DNA of 20,558 nt from JAANXG01 sp049583715. Its GTDB lineage: Bacteria; Pseudomonadota; Gammaproteobacteria; Arenicellales; JAANXG01. Below are positions 6,718 to 14,004 of this stretch, one piece after another (position 1 is the stretch's first letter; each line of letters starts with the position of its first letter). The notes beneath the pieces are model-generated. The model was not told the DNA's origin. It searched no databases and was given only the letters and a program-made list of their open reading frames with translations. The position numbers were made by a program, and so were the translations under genes. Location of the stretch: NCBI GenBank assembly GCA_049583715.1, contig JBAUWJ010000192.1, forward strand, positions 1 to 20,558. Direction: 5' to 3'.

Positions 6718-8540
6718 CAGATCTCGAGCCTCTTCAACACATCGTCCGGAATGCTGCCGTCGCCGTTCCAACCTCTGAGCTCGTAGTACTCCCTGAGCAT
6801 CTTGTCGAGCTCGCAAACCTTTCCCTTGGCCGTGCCGCCGGGCGCGGGGGTTTCCAGCAGGCGCCTGGGCAGCGTGTCATCGGCACCGGTGAACCCGGCC
6901 CGCTCGTTGAAATGCCGCTCGAGGTTCCAGATCCGCTCGCCCATCTCCCGCAGATCCTGCTTGGTCCAGGCCCGTCCGCAGGCGGCGTTGAGCAACTCGC
7001 GGTAGTCGTCCATCTCCCATCCGCCGCCGAGGGGAAATACGCACAGGCCGGAGGAGTCCACCACCGCGATGGCGTCCTGGGAATTGCGGATCGGTTTGGC
7101 CTTGCCGTTGCCGGACTGGTCGGTGGTGTCCTCCTTGAACGCGTCGTGCTTCATGTGGCAGGCACCGCGGTTGCTCGTGGCGTAACCCAGGCCCATGCCC
7201 TGCAGGGCGCGGGAGTCGTAGCCCGCGAACTCCTGGCCCTTGACGTGCATGGCGACCTCGGGGTGGCCGTACTTCTCGCACAGTCGCCGGGACCCCAGGG
7301 CGAGCACCTGTCCGAAGCCTTCGTACTTGCCGGTCTTCTCGATCATGATACACAGGGCTTCGGCGCTGCCGAACTTCAGCTCCACGCCGTCCGTTTCTTC
7401 TTTGCTGATCACGCCCATCTCGTACAGCTCCATCGCGGCCGCGAGGGTGCCGCCGAAGGAGATGGGGTCCATGCCGTGCTCGTTGGTGAGAAAGCCGGCG
7501 AAGGTGAGAGCGTCGATGTCGTCGACCCCCACCATCGGCCCGAAGGCGAAGGCGGTCTCGTATTCCAGGCCGCCCCCGGCTTTCTGGTACTCCGGCCGGT
7601 CCTTGACCGTCCAGTGGTCCGGGTTGACATGGCTGACCCGCTGGCAGGCGATGGTGCAGCCGAAGCAGGCCGCGTTCTGAATCATGTTGCGGTGGCCGTC
7701 CGGGCCGCGCGCCCACATGGCGTCGGCGTCGACCTTGTCGGCGCCGACGAACTGCACGGCCTGGAAATTCCGTGTCGGCAGGCCGCCGTAAGTGTTCATG
7801 TACTCCATCATCGCCTGGGTGCCATTGTGGGACAGGCTCTTGCGGCTGCGGCTCGTCGCCAGCTTCTCGTTGGTCCGCCGGACCACTTCGAGGAACTCCA
7901 ATGGATCGGCGACCGAGGTGCCGCGGGTGCCGCGCACGGAGACCGCCTTCAGGTTCTTGCTCCCCATCACCGCCCCGACGCCGGTGCGGCCCGCGGCCCG
8001 GTCGGTGTCGTTCATGACGCAGGCGTAGCGCACGCCGCACTCGCCGGCCCGGCCGATGGAGGCGATCTTGATCTGGGGATCCTGGTGCTTTGCGTGGATC
8101 CAGTCTTCCGTGTGCCAGACGGTGGTGCCCCAGATCTCTTCAGCCGGGAGGATCTCGGCGCCGTCGTCCTCGATATGGAGGTAGACGGGCTTCTCGGCGC
8201 GCCCGCGGATCATGACGAGGTCATAGCCGGCGTTCTTCAGCTCGGCACCGAAACGGCCGCCGGAATTGGAGCAGGCGATAGTGTTGGTGAGCGCTCCCTT
8301 GGTAATGACCGAGTAGCGGGAGCTGGTGGAAGCGCTGGTGGCCGTCAGCGGACCGGTGGCGAAAATCAGCACGTTTTCGGGGCCCATGGCATCCGCGGCG
8401 GGATCCATGTTCTCGTAGAGATACTTGCTCCCCAGGCCCCGCTGGCCGATGTAGCGGTCGGCCCAGGTCATGTCGAGCGGCTCGGCCCGCACGGTGCCGC
8501 CGCTCAAATCCACATTCAAAATTCGTTTTTGCCAGCCCAT
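6717..8540 (-). CDS. Aldehyde ferredoxin oxidoreductase, tungsten-type (AOR)
   Basis: The 607-residue cytoplasmic enzyme has the full length of the archaeal AOR prototype (about 605). It begins GWQKRILNVDLSGG and carries the pterin-binding segments RGLGSKYLY, ACSNSGGRFG and IGRAGE. The [4Fe-4S] ligands are C292-x2-C295-x3-C299 in ACFGCTIAC and C500 in DSSGLCVF. I recall ligands 288, 291, 295 and 494 in Pyrococcus AOR, so the spacing agrees. The reaction is aldehyde plus water to carboxylic acid, with electrons passed to ferredoxin or another carrier. The start at ATG 8540 is preceded by GGAGG at ideal spacing. MoaD follows with a one-base overlap, and an omega-aminotransferase is divergent 154 bp away, suggesting oxidation of transamination-derived aldehydes. 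No electron-transfer subunit is adjacent. Confidence 0.93.
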   Translation of the reverse strand: MGWQKRILNVDLSGGTVRAEPLDMTWADRYIGQRGLGSKYLYENMDPAADAMGPENVLIFATGPLTATSASTSSRYSVITKGALTNTIACSNSGGRFGAELKNAGYDLVMIRGRAEKPVYLHIEDDGAEILPAEEIWGTTVWHTEDWIHAKHQDPQIKIASIGRAGECGVRYACVMNDTDRAAGRTGVGAVMGSKNLKAVSVRGTRGTSVADPLEFLEVVRRTNEKLATSRSRKSLSHNGTQAMMEYMNTYGGLPTRNFQAVQFVGADKVDADAMWARGPDGHRNMIQNAACFGCTIACQRVSHVNPDHWTVKDRPEYQKAGGGLEYETAFAFGPMVGVDDIDALTFAGFLTNEHGMDPISFGGTLAAAMELYEMGVISKEETDGVELKFGSAEALCIMIEKTGKYEGFGQVLALGSRRLCEKYGHPEVAMHVKGQEFAGYDSRALQGMGLGYATSNRGACHMKHDAFKEDTTDQSGNGKAKPIRNSQDAIAVVDSSGLCVFPLGGGWEMDDYRELLNAACGRAWTKQDLREMGERIWNLERHFNERAGFTGADDTLPRRLLETPAPGGTAKGKVCELDKMLREYYELRGWNGDGSIPDDVLKRLEI

Positions 8541-8694
8541 TCAGCCTCCTATAATAGAGATGAGTCGTCGGGCAAAGTTCGACAAGGCCGATTTTCGGCG
8601 ATTTTCCCGGCGATCACAATGAACGCCAGACGTCTCGCGACCGCCGGAACGCCCGGACGTCGCGGAGACAACCATCACTCAAGGTGATTTTCAC
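8541..8694. promoter_or_regulatory. Divergent promoter region between AOR and the second aminotransferase
   Basis: The 154-bp spacer drives AOR-moaD (-) and the aminotransferase (+). On the plus strand TATAAT at 8550-8555 is a perfect -10 hexamer, with TTGCCA at 8529-8534 (5 of 6 matches to -35) but only 15 bp between them, shorter than optimal. On the minus strand the GGAGG ribosome binding site of AOR lies at about 8545-8549, overlapping this region. The plus-strand gene has AAGGTG upstream of its ATG. Shared regulation of the two transcripts is plausible. The promoter call is by consensus only. Confidence 0.4.
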
Positions 8695-10071
8695 ATGACC
8701 GACGCCGCCTCCGACCTCAAGAGCAAAGACATCCAGTACAGCCTCCACCCTTACACGCACCTGGCGGTGCACGAGGAGAAGGGGCCGCTGACCATAGAGC
8801 GCGGGGAGGACATCTATATCTGGGACAGCGAGGGCAGACGCTATATAGAGGGTCTGGCGGGACTGTGGTGCGTGTCCCTGGGCTTCAGCGAGAAGCGTCT
8901 CGTCGAGGCCGCCCGGCGACAGCTCGAAGTGTTGCCTTACACGCATACCTTCGCCCACCGTTCCAGCCCGCCGGTGATCGAGCTGTACGAGAAGCTCATC
9001 AGCATGGCGCCGGAGCCCATGTCCAGGGTGTTCTTCGTCAACTCGGGCTCGGAGGCGGTGGACACCGCCATCAAGTTCGTCTGGTACTACAACAACGCTC
9101 TGGGCCGTCGCGACAAGAAGAAGGTCATCTCCCGCAAGCGCGGCTACCACGGTGTCACGATCGCAGGCGGCAGCCTGACCGCCATTCCGCTGATGCAGAA
9201 CGACTTCGACCTGCCCCTGGAGCGCTTCCTGCACACCGACACGCCGGGCTTTTATCGCTACGGCGAGAAGGGCGAGTCCGAGGAGAACTTCGCCACCCGC
9301 ATGGCGGACAACCTGGACCGTCTGATCCAGGACGAGGGTCCCGACACGGTGGCGGCGCTGATCGCCGAGCCGGTCATGGGTGCGGGGGGGGTGATCCCGC
9401 CGCCGCGGACCTATTTCGAGAAGATTCAGAAAGTCCTGAAGAAGCACGACGTGCTGCTGATCGCCGACGAGGTGATCTGCGGATTCGGCCGCACGGGAAG
9501 CATGTGGGGCTCACAAACTTACGGCATCCGGCCCGACATGGTCACCTGCGCCAAGCAGCTCTCCTCGGCTTATATCCCCATCGCCGGCGTCATGATCAGC
9601 GACGAGATCTACCGGGTGTTCCGCGAGCAGAGCAAGAAGCTCGGGGCGCTCGGAACCGGGTACACGTACGGGGGACACCCCGTCGCCGCCGCGGTGGCGC
9701 TGGAAACCCTGAAGATCTATGAGGAACGTGACATCGTTGCCTACGTGAACGAGATATCTCCCCTTTTCCAGGAGCGCATCAAGGCGTTGGGCGATCATCC
9801 GCTGGTGGGGGATGCCCGAAGCGTCGGCTTGATCGGGGGGCTGGAGATCGTGTCCGATAAAGACACGCGGGCACAGTACGATCCGTCGCTGAAAGCCGCG
9901 CCGAAGGTCTTCGACAAGGCCCTGGCGGAAGGCCTCGTGGTGCGGGCCCTGCCGGGCGACACGATCGGCGTCTGCCCGCCGCTCATCATCAAGCCGGACC
10001 AGATCAACGACCTGTTCGACCGGCTCGAACGGGCCTTTGACGCTGCGCATGATGAGCTGCCCGCCGGCTGA
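8695..10071 (+). CDS. Class III omega-aminotransferase (putrescine/omega-amino acid:pyruvate type)
   Basis: The 458-residue protein is a complete class III aminotransferase, only distantly similar to the one at 3535. Family features in order: LHPYTHLAVHEEKGPL, SEGRRYIEGLAGLWCVSLGF, NSGSEAVDTAIKF (PLP phosphate loop), LLIADEVICGFGRTG (pyridine-nitrogen aspartate) and K287 in CAKQLSSAYIPI (Schiff base). The EGLAGLWCVSLG signature is shared with pyruvate-dependent transaminases of putrescine, beta-alanine, taurine and similar amines (SpuC-like group). The product would be an aldehyde plus alanine. It is divergent from AOR, which could remove that aldehyde, and 1.5 kb from an ornithine decarboxylase that would supply putrescine. 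The substrate assignment is inference. The start is supported by AAGGTG 10 bases upstream. Confidence 0.92.
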   Translation: MTDAASDLKSKDIQYSLHPYTHLAVHEEKGPLTIERGEDIYIWDSEGRRYIEGLAGLWCVSLGFSEKRLVEAARRQLEVLPYTHTFAHRSSPPVIELYEKLISMAPEPMSRVFFVNSGSEAVDTAIKFVWYYNNALGRRDKKKVISRKRGYHGVTIAGGSLTAIPLMQNDFDLPLERFLHTDTPGFYRYGEKGESEENFATRMADNLDRLIQDEGPDTVAALIAEPVMGAGGVIPPPRTYFEKIQKVLKKHDVLLIADEVICGFGRTGSMWGSQTYGIRPDMVTCAKQLSSAYIPIAGVMISDEIYRVFREQSKKLGALGTGYTYGGHPVAAAVALETLKIYEERDIVAYVNEISPLFQERIKALGDHPLVGDARSVGLIGGLEIVSDKDTRAQYDPSLKAAPKVFDKALAEGLVVRALPGDTIGVCPPLIIKPDQINDLFDRLERAFDAAHDELPAG

Positions 10072-10138
10072 AGCCTACTGACAGGCAGTGATACCGGGCG
10101 ATGATCCATCAGCAACCGGCAGTGCGGAGGTTCATGCC

Positions 10139-10690
10139 ATGACTAAACGAATTGCCATCATCACCACCGTGTTCCTCCTCGTCGCCGGCGGGCCGGTCCA
10201 GGCGGACCAGAACGCCACGAGCCTGGAACCCTTATTCAAGGACCTGGCGACCGCGCAGCACCGCGCGACCGCCCGCCTGATCGTCGGAGAGATCTGGCGT
10301 GCCTGGCTGGACAGCGGCAACGAGAAGGTGAATGACGAGCTCCAGGCGGGCATGACCGCCGCGGCCAACGGTGAGCTGGACAGTGCGATCGAGCATTTCA
10401 CAAAGGTGATCCAGATGGATCCCGGCTTCGCCGAGGGATGGAATCAGCGTGCGACGGCTTACTACCTGAAAGGGGAGTACGCAAAATCCCTGGCGGATAT
10501 CCACAAGACCCTGAGCCTGGAGCCCCGGCACTTCGGCGCACTTTCCGGGATGGGGCAGATACTCCTGGATGAAGGGAAGGAACGCGCCGCCCTGGCGGCT
10601 TTCGAGAAGGTCTTGAAGATCTATCCCCTCGCGCCGGAGGGCGACGAAGTCAAGTTGCTGAAAAAGAAGCTGTTGGGTGACCCGGTTTAG
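10139..10690 (+). CDS. Exported tetratricopeptide-repeat protein
   Basis: The 183-residue product starts at ATG 10139, preceded by GGAGG at 8 bases; an in-frame ATG at 10088 is rejected because it would bury the signal peptide. Residues 1-22 are a Sec signal peptide (KR, then a hydrophobic core, ending V-Q-A before D23) with no lipobox cysteine, so the protein is likely periplasmic. Residues about 65-166 contain three TPR units, visible as A..GELDSAIEHFTKVIQMDP, YLKGEYAKSLADIHKTLSLEP and LDEGKERAALAAFEKVLKIYP. TPRs are protein-binding scaffolds; the partner is unknown. It lies 67 bp after the aminotransferase and could be co-transcribed with it, but no functional link is evident. Confidence 0.88.
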   Translation: MTKRIAIITTVFLLVAGGPVQADQNATSLEPLFKDLATAQHRATARLIVGEIWRAWLDSGNEKVNDELQAGMTAAANGELDSAIEHFTKVIQMDPGFAEGWNQRATAYYLKGEYAKSLADIHKTLSLEPRHFGALSGMGQILLDEGKERAALAAFEKVLKIYPLAPEGDEVKLLKKKLLGDPV

Positions 10691-10784
10691 ACCCTCCGGA
10701 CACTCGACCACCAGCGAGCCTGAAATGCACTCTCTTCGGCCGGACCCCCCGCCCTGGGCAGGTTGCCGGTCGGTAACCTGAGCG

Positions 10785-11462
10785 ATGTCCGGGGCCGGTC
10801 CGAGTGGCCGCGGTTGCGGGTTCGACCTCGGCCGGAGGTTCTCCTCCCTGCTGCGAAGCATGGGCATCGATTCTCGATTCGACGAGGTGTTTCCCCTTCT
10901 GAGTGAGCTCTACTCGGAGCCCGGCCGTCACTACCACAACCTCGATCACGTCTGCCACTGCCTCGCACGGGTGGACGAGGTGCGGGAATACCTTCGCGAT
11001 ACCGATGCCGTGGAGCTCGCCTTGTGGTTTCACGACGCCGTCTACGTTCCCAGCGCCCATGACAACGAACTGCGCAGTGCCTTGTTGTTCGACCGGCTTC
11101 TCGGCGTCCACCTGCCGACGGAGCGGGCGGACCGGATACACACCATGATCATGGCGACGGTTCACCCGAGCGGGGCCCGGGACGACGACTCACGCTTCGT
11201 GGCGGACATAGACCTGTCGGGCTTCGCCCTTCCGCGCCCTGACTTCCTGCGCGCTACCGGCTTGCTGCGCCGGGAATGTCTTCATCTCACCGATTCCGAG
11301 TTTCAGCTTGGCACGCTGGCGTTTTTCAAGAAGGTGCTCGCGCGTCCGAGCATCTACCTGACGAAGCATTTTCGGGCGACCCACGAGCAGCCGGCCAGGC
11401 GCAACCTCATCGACCTGGTGGAGGAGCTGGAGTTACGGCAGGGCGCCTTGGCGGGGCGGTAG
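10785..11462 (+). CDS. Predicted HD-superfamily metal-dependent phosphohydrolase (COG4339-like)
   Basis: The 225-residue protein matches a family of small predicted HD hydrolases. The conserved segment LYSEPGRHYHNLDHVCHCL supplies H49, H51 and H55, and ELALWFHDAVY supplies the H83-D84 doublet that names the superfamily. A further histidine lies in HTMIMATVHP and an aspartate in FVADIDLSGF. These residues would bind one or two divalent metals. The substrate is unknown; family members have been annotated only as predicted hydrolases. The start at 10785 lacks a clear ribosome binding site; ATG 10860 is an alternative but would trim the first helix. The gene converges on the ornithine decarboxylase with an inverted repeat between them. 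It is 94 bp downstream of the TPR gene. Confidence 0.8.
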   Translation: MSGAGPSGRGCGFDLGRRFSSLLRSMGIDSRFDEVFPLLSELYSEPGRHYHNLDHVCHCLARVDEVREYLRDTDAVELALWFHDAVYVPSAHDNELRSALLFDRLLGVHLPTERADRIHTMIMATVHPSGARDDDSRFVADIDLSGFALPRPDFLRATGLLRRECLHLTDSEFQLGTLAFFKKVLARPSIYLTKHFRATHEQPARRNLIDLVEELELRQGALAGR

Positions 11463-11502
11463 GAGTCCGTGCCCCGAGCCAATGTGGGTCGGCCGGATCC
11501 GG

Positions 11503-11591
11503 AAATGGGGGACAGACCACGGTTTCCGCGCGGGCGGTTGCGGGGCCCGCTGATTTGCAGGCCGCGGCAACCTTGGTCTGTTCCCCATTTT
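11503..11591. repeat. 89-bp inverted repeat (GGGGACAGACC family), possible bidirectional terminator
   Basis: The left arm (11503-11525) contains AAATGGGGGACAGACCACGG. The right arm (11569-11591) reads, in reverse complement, AAAATGGGGAACAGACCAAGG. About 20 of 23 positions pair, around a 43-base GC-rich centre. The unit lies between the convergent HD-hydrolase and ornithine decarboxylase genes, with a T-run at its right end, so it could terminate transcription from both sides. The GGGGACAGACCACG core resembles, from memory, dispersed palindromes found near REP-associated tyrosine transposases, but no transposase is present. Just upstream (11484-11502) GTGGGTCGGCCGGATCC matches the start of the composite repeat seen at 13889, 17101 and 20371. 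Confidence 0.65.
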
Positions 11592-11601
11592 CCACAGAAG
11601 A

Positions 11602-12744
11602 TCACCGATAGGTGGACTCGACCTCCACGAAGGTCTCCGCGCAGAAGCCGTTGAAGCGCGTGGCACCGGCGTTGCTGTAGGCGCCGAGCTGACCGATCTC
11701 GATCCAGTCGCCTTCCCGGATGTCATCCGGCAGCTCGCATTTGTCGGGCAGGACATCCATCGAATCGCAGGTTGGACCATAGACGGTGAACATCCGCGCC
11801 CCGGAGGAGAGCTCGCCGTGCAGACGAATCGCCCGCATGGGCAGCCGGATGCGCGTCAATACCAGCTCGGACAGGCTGCCATAGATACCGTCATTGATGT
11901 ATATCGAGTTTTCCTTGCGCAGGAGCACCTGGGTGAGCAGAGAACAGTAGTCCGTGACCAGCGCCCGTCCCGGCTCGCACATGAGGATGATGTCCTTGTC
12001 GAGGCCGAGGCGCTTCAGCTCACCCGTGACCGTGGCAAAATAGTCCTGAAGCGGTGCGATGGTTTGCCCGGGATAGTAGGCCGGGAATCCGCCGCCGACG
12101 TCGAGGTAATCCACATGGACACCGGCTTGCTCCATGACCCGCGCACACAGGGCGATGGCGTCGCTGTAGGCCTGAGCGGACAAGCATTGCGAGCCGACAT
12201 GGAAGGCGAGCCCGCATTGCAGCCCTCGCTCGTGCACCGCCGACAGCAGCGCCACGGCCTCGTCGAACGGTGCCCCGAACTTCGAGGCAAGATCGAACAG
12301 TACCTTGGTCTCGCTGGTCTTCAGGCGCACATGGATCACGATATCCCCGGCGGCGCCGAGACACTGCCTGATCTTTTCCAACTCCGAAGCATGGTCCACG
12401 ACGAAATGACGCACGGCGTAGACCTCATAGGCGGTCCTGATGACCGCCCGGGCCTTCGCCGGGTTCATGAAATACGCTTCCGCCTCTGGATGCGTCTCCC
12501 GTATCTGGGCGATCTCGGCCAGTGAGGCGGTGTCGAAATGCCGAACGCCGGCGTTGTACAAGGTATCGATGATCCTGGAATACGGGTTGCACTTCACCGC
12601 GTAGAGGACCCGCCCGGGGAACGCCCCCAGGAATTTCCGGGCGTGCTCGCCCAGGCCGGCCAGGTCCAGACAATAGATGGGGTAGCTGGGCCTCAGCGCT
12701 TCGGCGACTGCACGGGCGTCGGCGTAGATCTTTCTCGTGGGCAT
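11602..12744 (-). CDS. Ornithine decarboxylase, fold-type III (group IV PLP decarboxylase)
   Basis: The 380-residue protein is an alanine-racemase-fold decarboxylase. The PLP lysine is K51 in LYAVKCNP. Other motifs are FHVGSQC, DVGGGFPAYYPG, CEPGRALV and GPTCDSMDV, with the catalytic C326, followed by QLGAYSNAGATRFNGF. The GPTCDSMD segment and the length favour ornithine (or lysine/ornithine) decarboxylase over diaminopimelate decarboxylase. The reaction is ornithine to putrescine plus CO2 in the cytoplasm. I use ATG 12744, preceded by AGGGA, rather than the upstream start at 12828, which adds 28 residues unlike the family. The gene is read away from the GNAT gene with a 223-bp gap. Its product putrescine is a plausible substrate for the aminotransferase at 8695. 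Confidence 0.9.
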   Translation of the reverse strand: MPTRKIYADARAVAEALRPSYPIYCLDLAGLGEHARKFLGAFPGRVLYAVKCNPYSRIIDTLYNAGVRHFDTASLAEIAQIRETHPEAEAYFMNPAKARAVIRTAYEVYAVRHFVVDHASELEKIRQCLGAAGDIVIHVRLKTSETKVLFDLASKFGAPFDEAVALLSAVHERGLQCGLAFHVGSQCLSAQAYSDAIALCARVMEQAGVHVDYLDVGGGFPAYYPGQTIAPLQDYFATVTGELKRLGLDKDIILMCEPGRALVTDYCSLLTQVLLRKENSIYINDGIYGSLSELVLTRIRLPMRAIRLHGELSSGARMFTVYGPTCDSMDVLPDKCELPDDIREGDWIEIGQLGAYSNAGATRFNGFCAETFVEVESTYR

Positions 12745-12967
12745 ATCGGTCCCTGGGGGCTTCAGTAGTCGAACGCGCGGCCTGCTGTCGGCGAAGCGCG
12801 CTGTGAACCGCAATTGCAGAGGGGACAATCGCTGCTTTGTAATCTGCTACGACATCACCAAAACATCAAGCGCCGGGCCGGTTCGCGCCCTGCCGGGATG
12901 CGAGCCGGGGGCAAGACGTCCCCGCAAGGCGACGTCTGCGGCGACCCAGTCTCCCTGGCCTGCGCTG
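12745..12967. other. Intergenic region upstream of the ornithine decarboxylase
   Basis: This 223-bp gap follows the GNAT gene and precedes the decarboxylase on the minus strand. It holds a small inverted repeat, AGACGTC at 12914-12920 paired with GACGTCT at 12931-12937 around a 10-base loop. It lacks a T-tract, so a factor-independent terminator is doubtful; a protein-binding palindrome is equally possible. No gene is evident. Confidence 0.35.
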
Positions 12968-13672
12968 TCACGAGTTACGAAAGTCCGCCAACCTTTTTTT
13001 CTGGCGTCCCTTCTCATCGAAGTTCTCCGGGGCCAGCCAGGACTCGAATGCCTGCTTCATGGCTGGCCACTCCTTATCCAGAATGGAAAACCACGCGGTG
13101 TCCCGGTTTCTGCTCTTGTAGATCGTCGCCTGGCGGAATATTCCTTCGTAACCGAATCCGAGGCGCAGTGCCGCTGTGCGGGAACGGGCGTTGAGGGCGT
13201 CGCATTTCCATTCATAGCGGCGGTAGCCCAGCTCGAAGACGCGCCGCATCATCAGGTACATGGCTTCCGTCGCGGCCGGCGTCCCCTGCAGCAGCGGCGA
13301 GTAGTTGATATGGCCCACCTCGATGAAGCCGCTTGCCGGAGTAATGCGCAGATAGCTCGCGACGCCGACTGCTTTTCCTGCCGCTGTATCCACGATGGCG
13401 TGAAACAGAGGGTCGTCCCCCAGGCATTGCGCCTCCATCCAGGTGCGGTAGGCGCGGACATCGGGAAACGGGCCGTAGGGGAGATAGGTCCAGTTGCCGC
13501 CCTGCCTGTCCACGGCGTTGGCCTCGAATAGCTGCTCGGCGTGTCGGTCCGGGTCGAGGTGCTCGATGCGGCACAACCGGCCCGTCATGGAATCATGGGG
13601 CGGCCGCGGCGGCTCGCGCCAATCCGGGACGGGATCTCCGATGGGTTGCCCCAACTCGTTGGTCTGTGTCAC
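12968..13672 (-). CDS. GNAT-family N-acetyltransferase, RimJ/RimL-like
   Basis: The 234-residue protein matches the RimJ/RimL-type branch of the GNAT family that begins NELGQPIGDPVPDW. The GNAT core is visible as FHAIVDTAAGKAVGVASYLRI (beta strands 2-3), GFIEVGHINYSP (beta4), LLQGTPAATEAMYLMMRRVFE (acetyl-CoA loop and helix; the pyrophosphate loop is variant), WKCDALNARSRTAALRLGF (beta5-alpha4) and FRQATIYKSRNRDTAWFSI at the end. It would transfer an acetyl group to an amine of a small molecule or protein; the target is unknown, although polyamine-related chemistry would suit the neighbour. The start is GTG (13672) with a modest AGGCGAGA upstream. The C-terminus is Lys/Arg-rich. It may be transcribed with the ornithine decarboxylase downstream. 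Confidence 0.88.
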   Translation of the reverse strand: MTQTNELGQPIGDPVPDWREPPRPPHDSMTGRLCRIEHLDPDRHAEQLFEANAVDRQGGNWTYLPYGPFPDVRAYRTWMEAQCLGDDPLFHAIVDTAAGKAVGVASYLRITPASGFIEVGHINYSPLLQGTPAATEAMYLMMRRVFELGYRRYEWKCDALNARSRTAALRLGFGYEGIFRQATIYKSRNRDTAWFSILDKEWPAMKQAFESWLAPENFDEKGRQKKRLADFRNS

Positions 13673-14004
13673 GACTGTCTCGCCTGGTAGTTGGTTGTTC
13701 CGGGCCGGGACCGGCCTCTCCTTCTCGAGATTCTATCCCGCCGCGATACGTTAGCCACGCCGACACCACTGCCGGCATGGAATTCGTCCGCTGCAGGCGG
13801 GCCTCCAGCCGGCTACGGGGGTGCCGGCCCGAAGAGCGGCTGTCGGAATGAATCCCGACCCACAGCGTCCTTCTATCCGGGTCCAGTGTGGGCCGACCGG
13901 ATCTCGCTCCCGGCGATCTCCTGCACTTCCCGCATCCATGTGGGTCGGAATTCATTCCGACGAATGCGTGTGCGCCGCGGGCGTATTGTTGTCGGTATGA
14001 ATGC
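13673..14004. repeat. Intergenic cluster of REP-like palindromes between the GNAT and Ldh-family genes
   Basis: This gap has no credible gene. It carries at least three members of one palindromic repeat family: TGTCGGAATGAATCCCGACC near 13841-13860 (inverted orientation), a composite unit at 13889-13962 ending in GTGGGTCGGAATTCATTCC, and a diverged copy at 13991-14011 (GTCGGTATGAATGCCTACAC) that runs into the 3' end of the Ldh-family gene. Such clusters can form stable RNA hairpins, stall exonucleases or act as gyrase or integration-host-factor sites in other bacteria; none of this is shown here. Confidence 0.65.
13889..13962 (+). repeat. Composite dispersed repeat, copy R1 (about 74 bp)
   Basis: The unit reads roughly TGGGCCGACCGGATC, then CTCCCGGCGATCTCCTGCAC, TTCCCGCATCCATG, and ends with the palindrome GTCGGAATTCATTCCGAC. 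It matches R2 (17101-17170) and the reverse complement of R3 (20371-20445) over nearly its whole length, so the repeat is longer than a simple REP. It lies in the intergenic region before the Ldh-family gene's 3' end. Confidence 0.7.

Noticed and set aside
6912..8687. 591-codon plus-strand frame
   Set aside because: Antisense shadow of the AOR gene, which is unambiguous from its cluster cysteines and length.
12914..12937. Rho-independent terminator after the GNAT gene
   Set aside because: Only a 7-bp stem with a 10-base loop and no T-tract; noted as a palindrome within the intergenic entry only.
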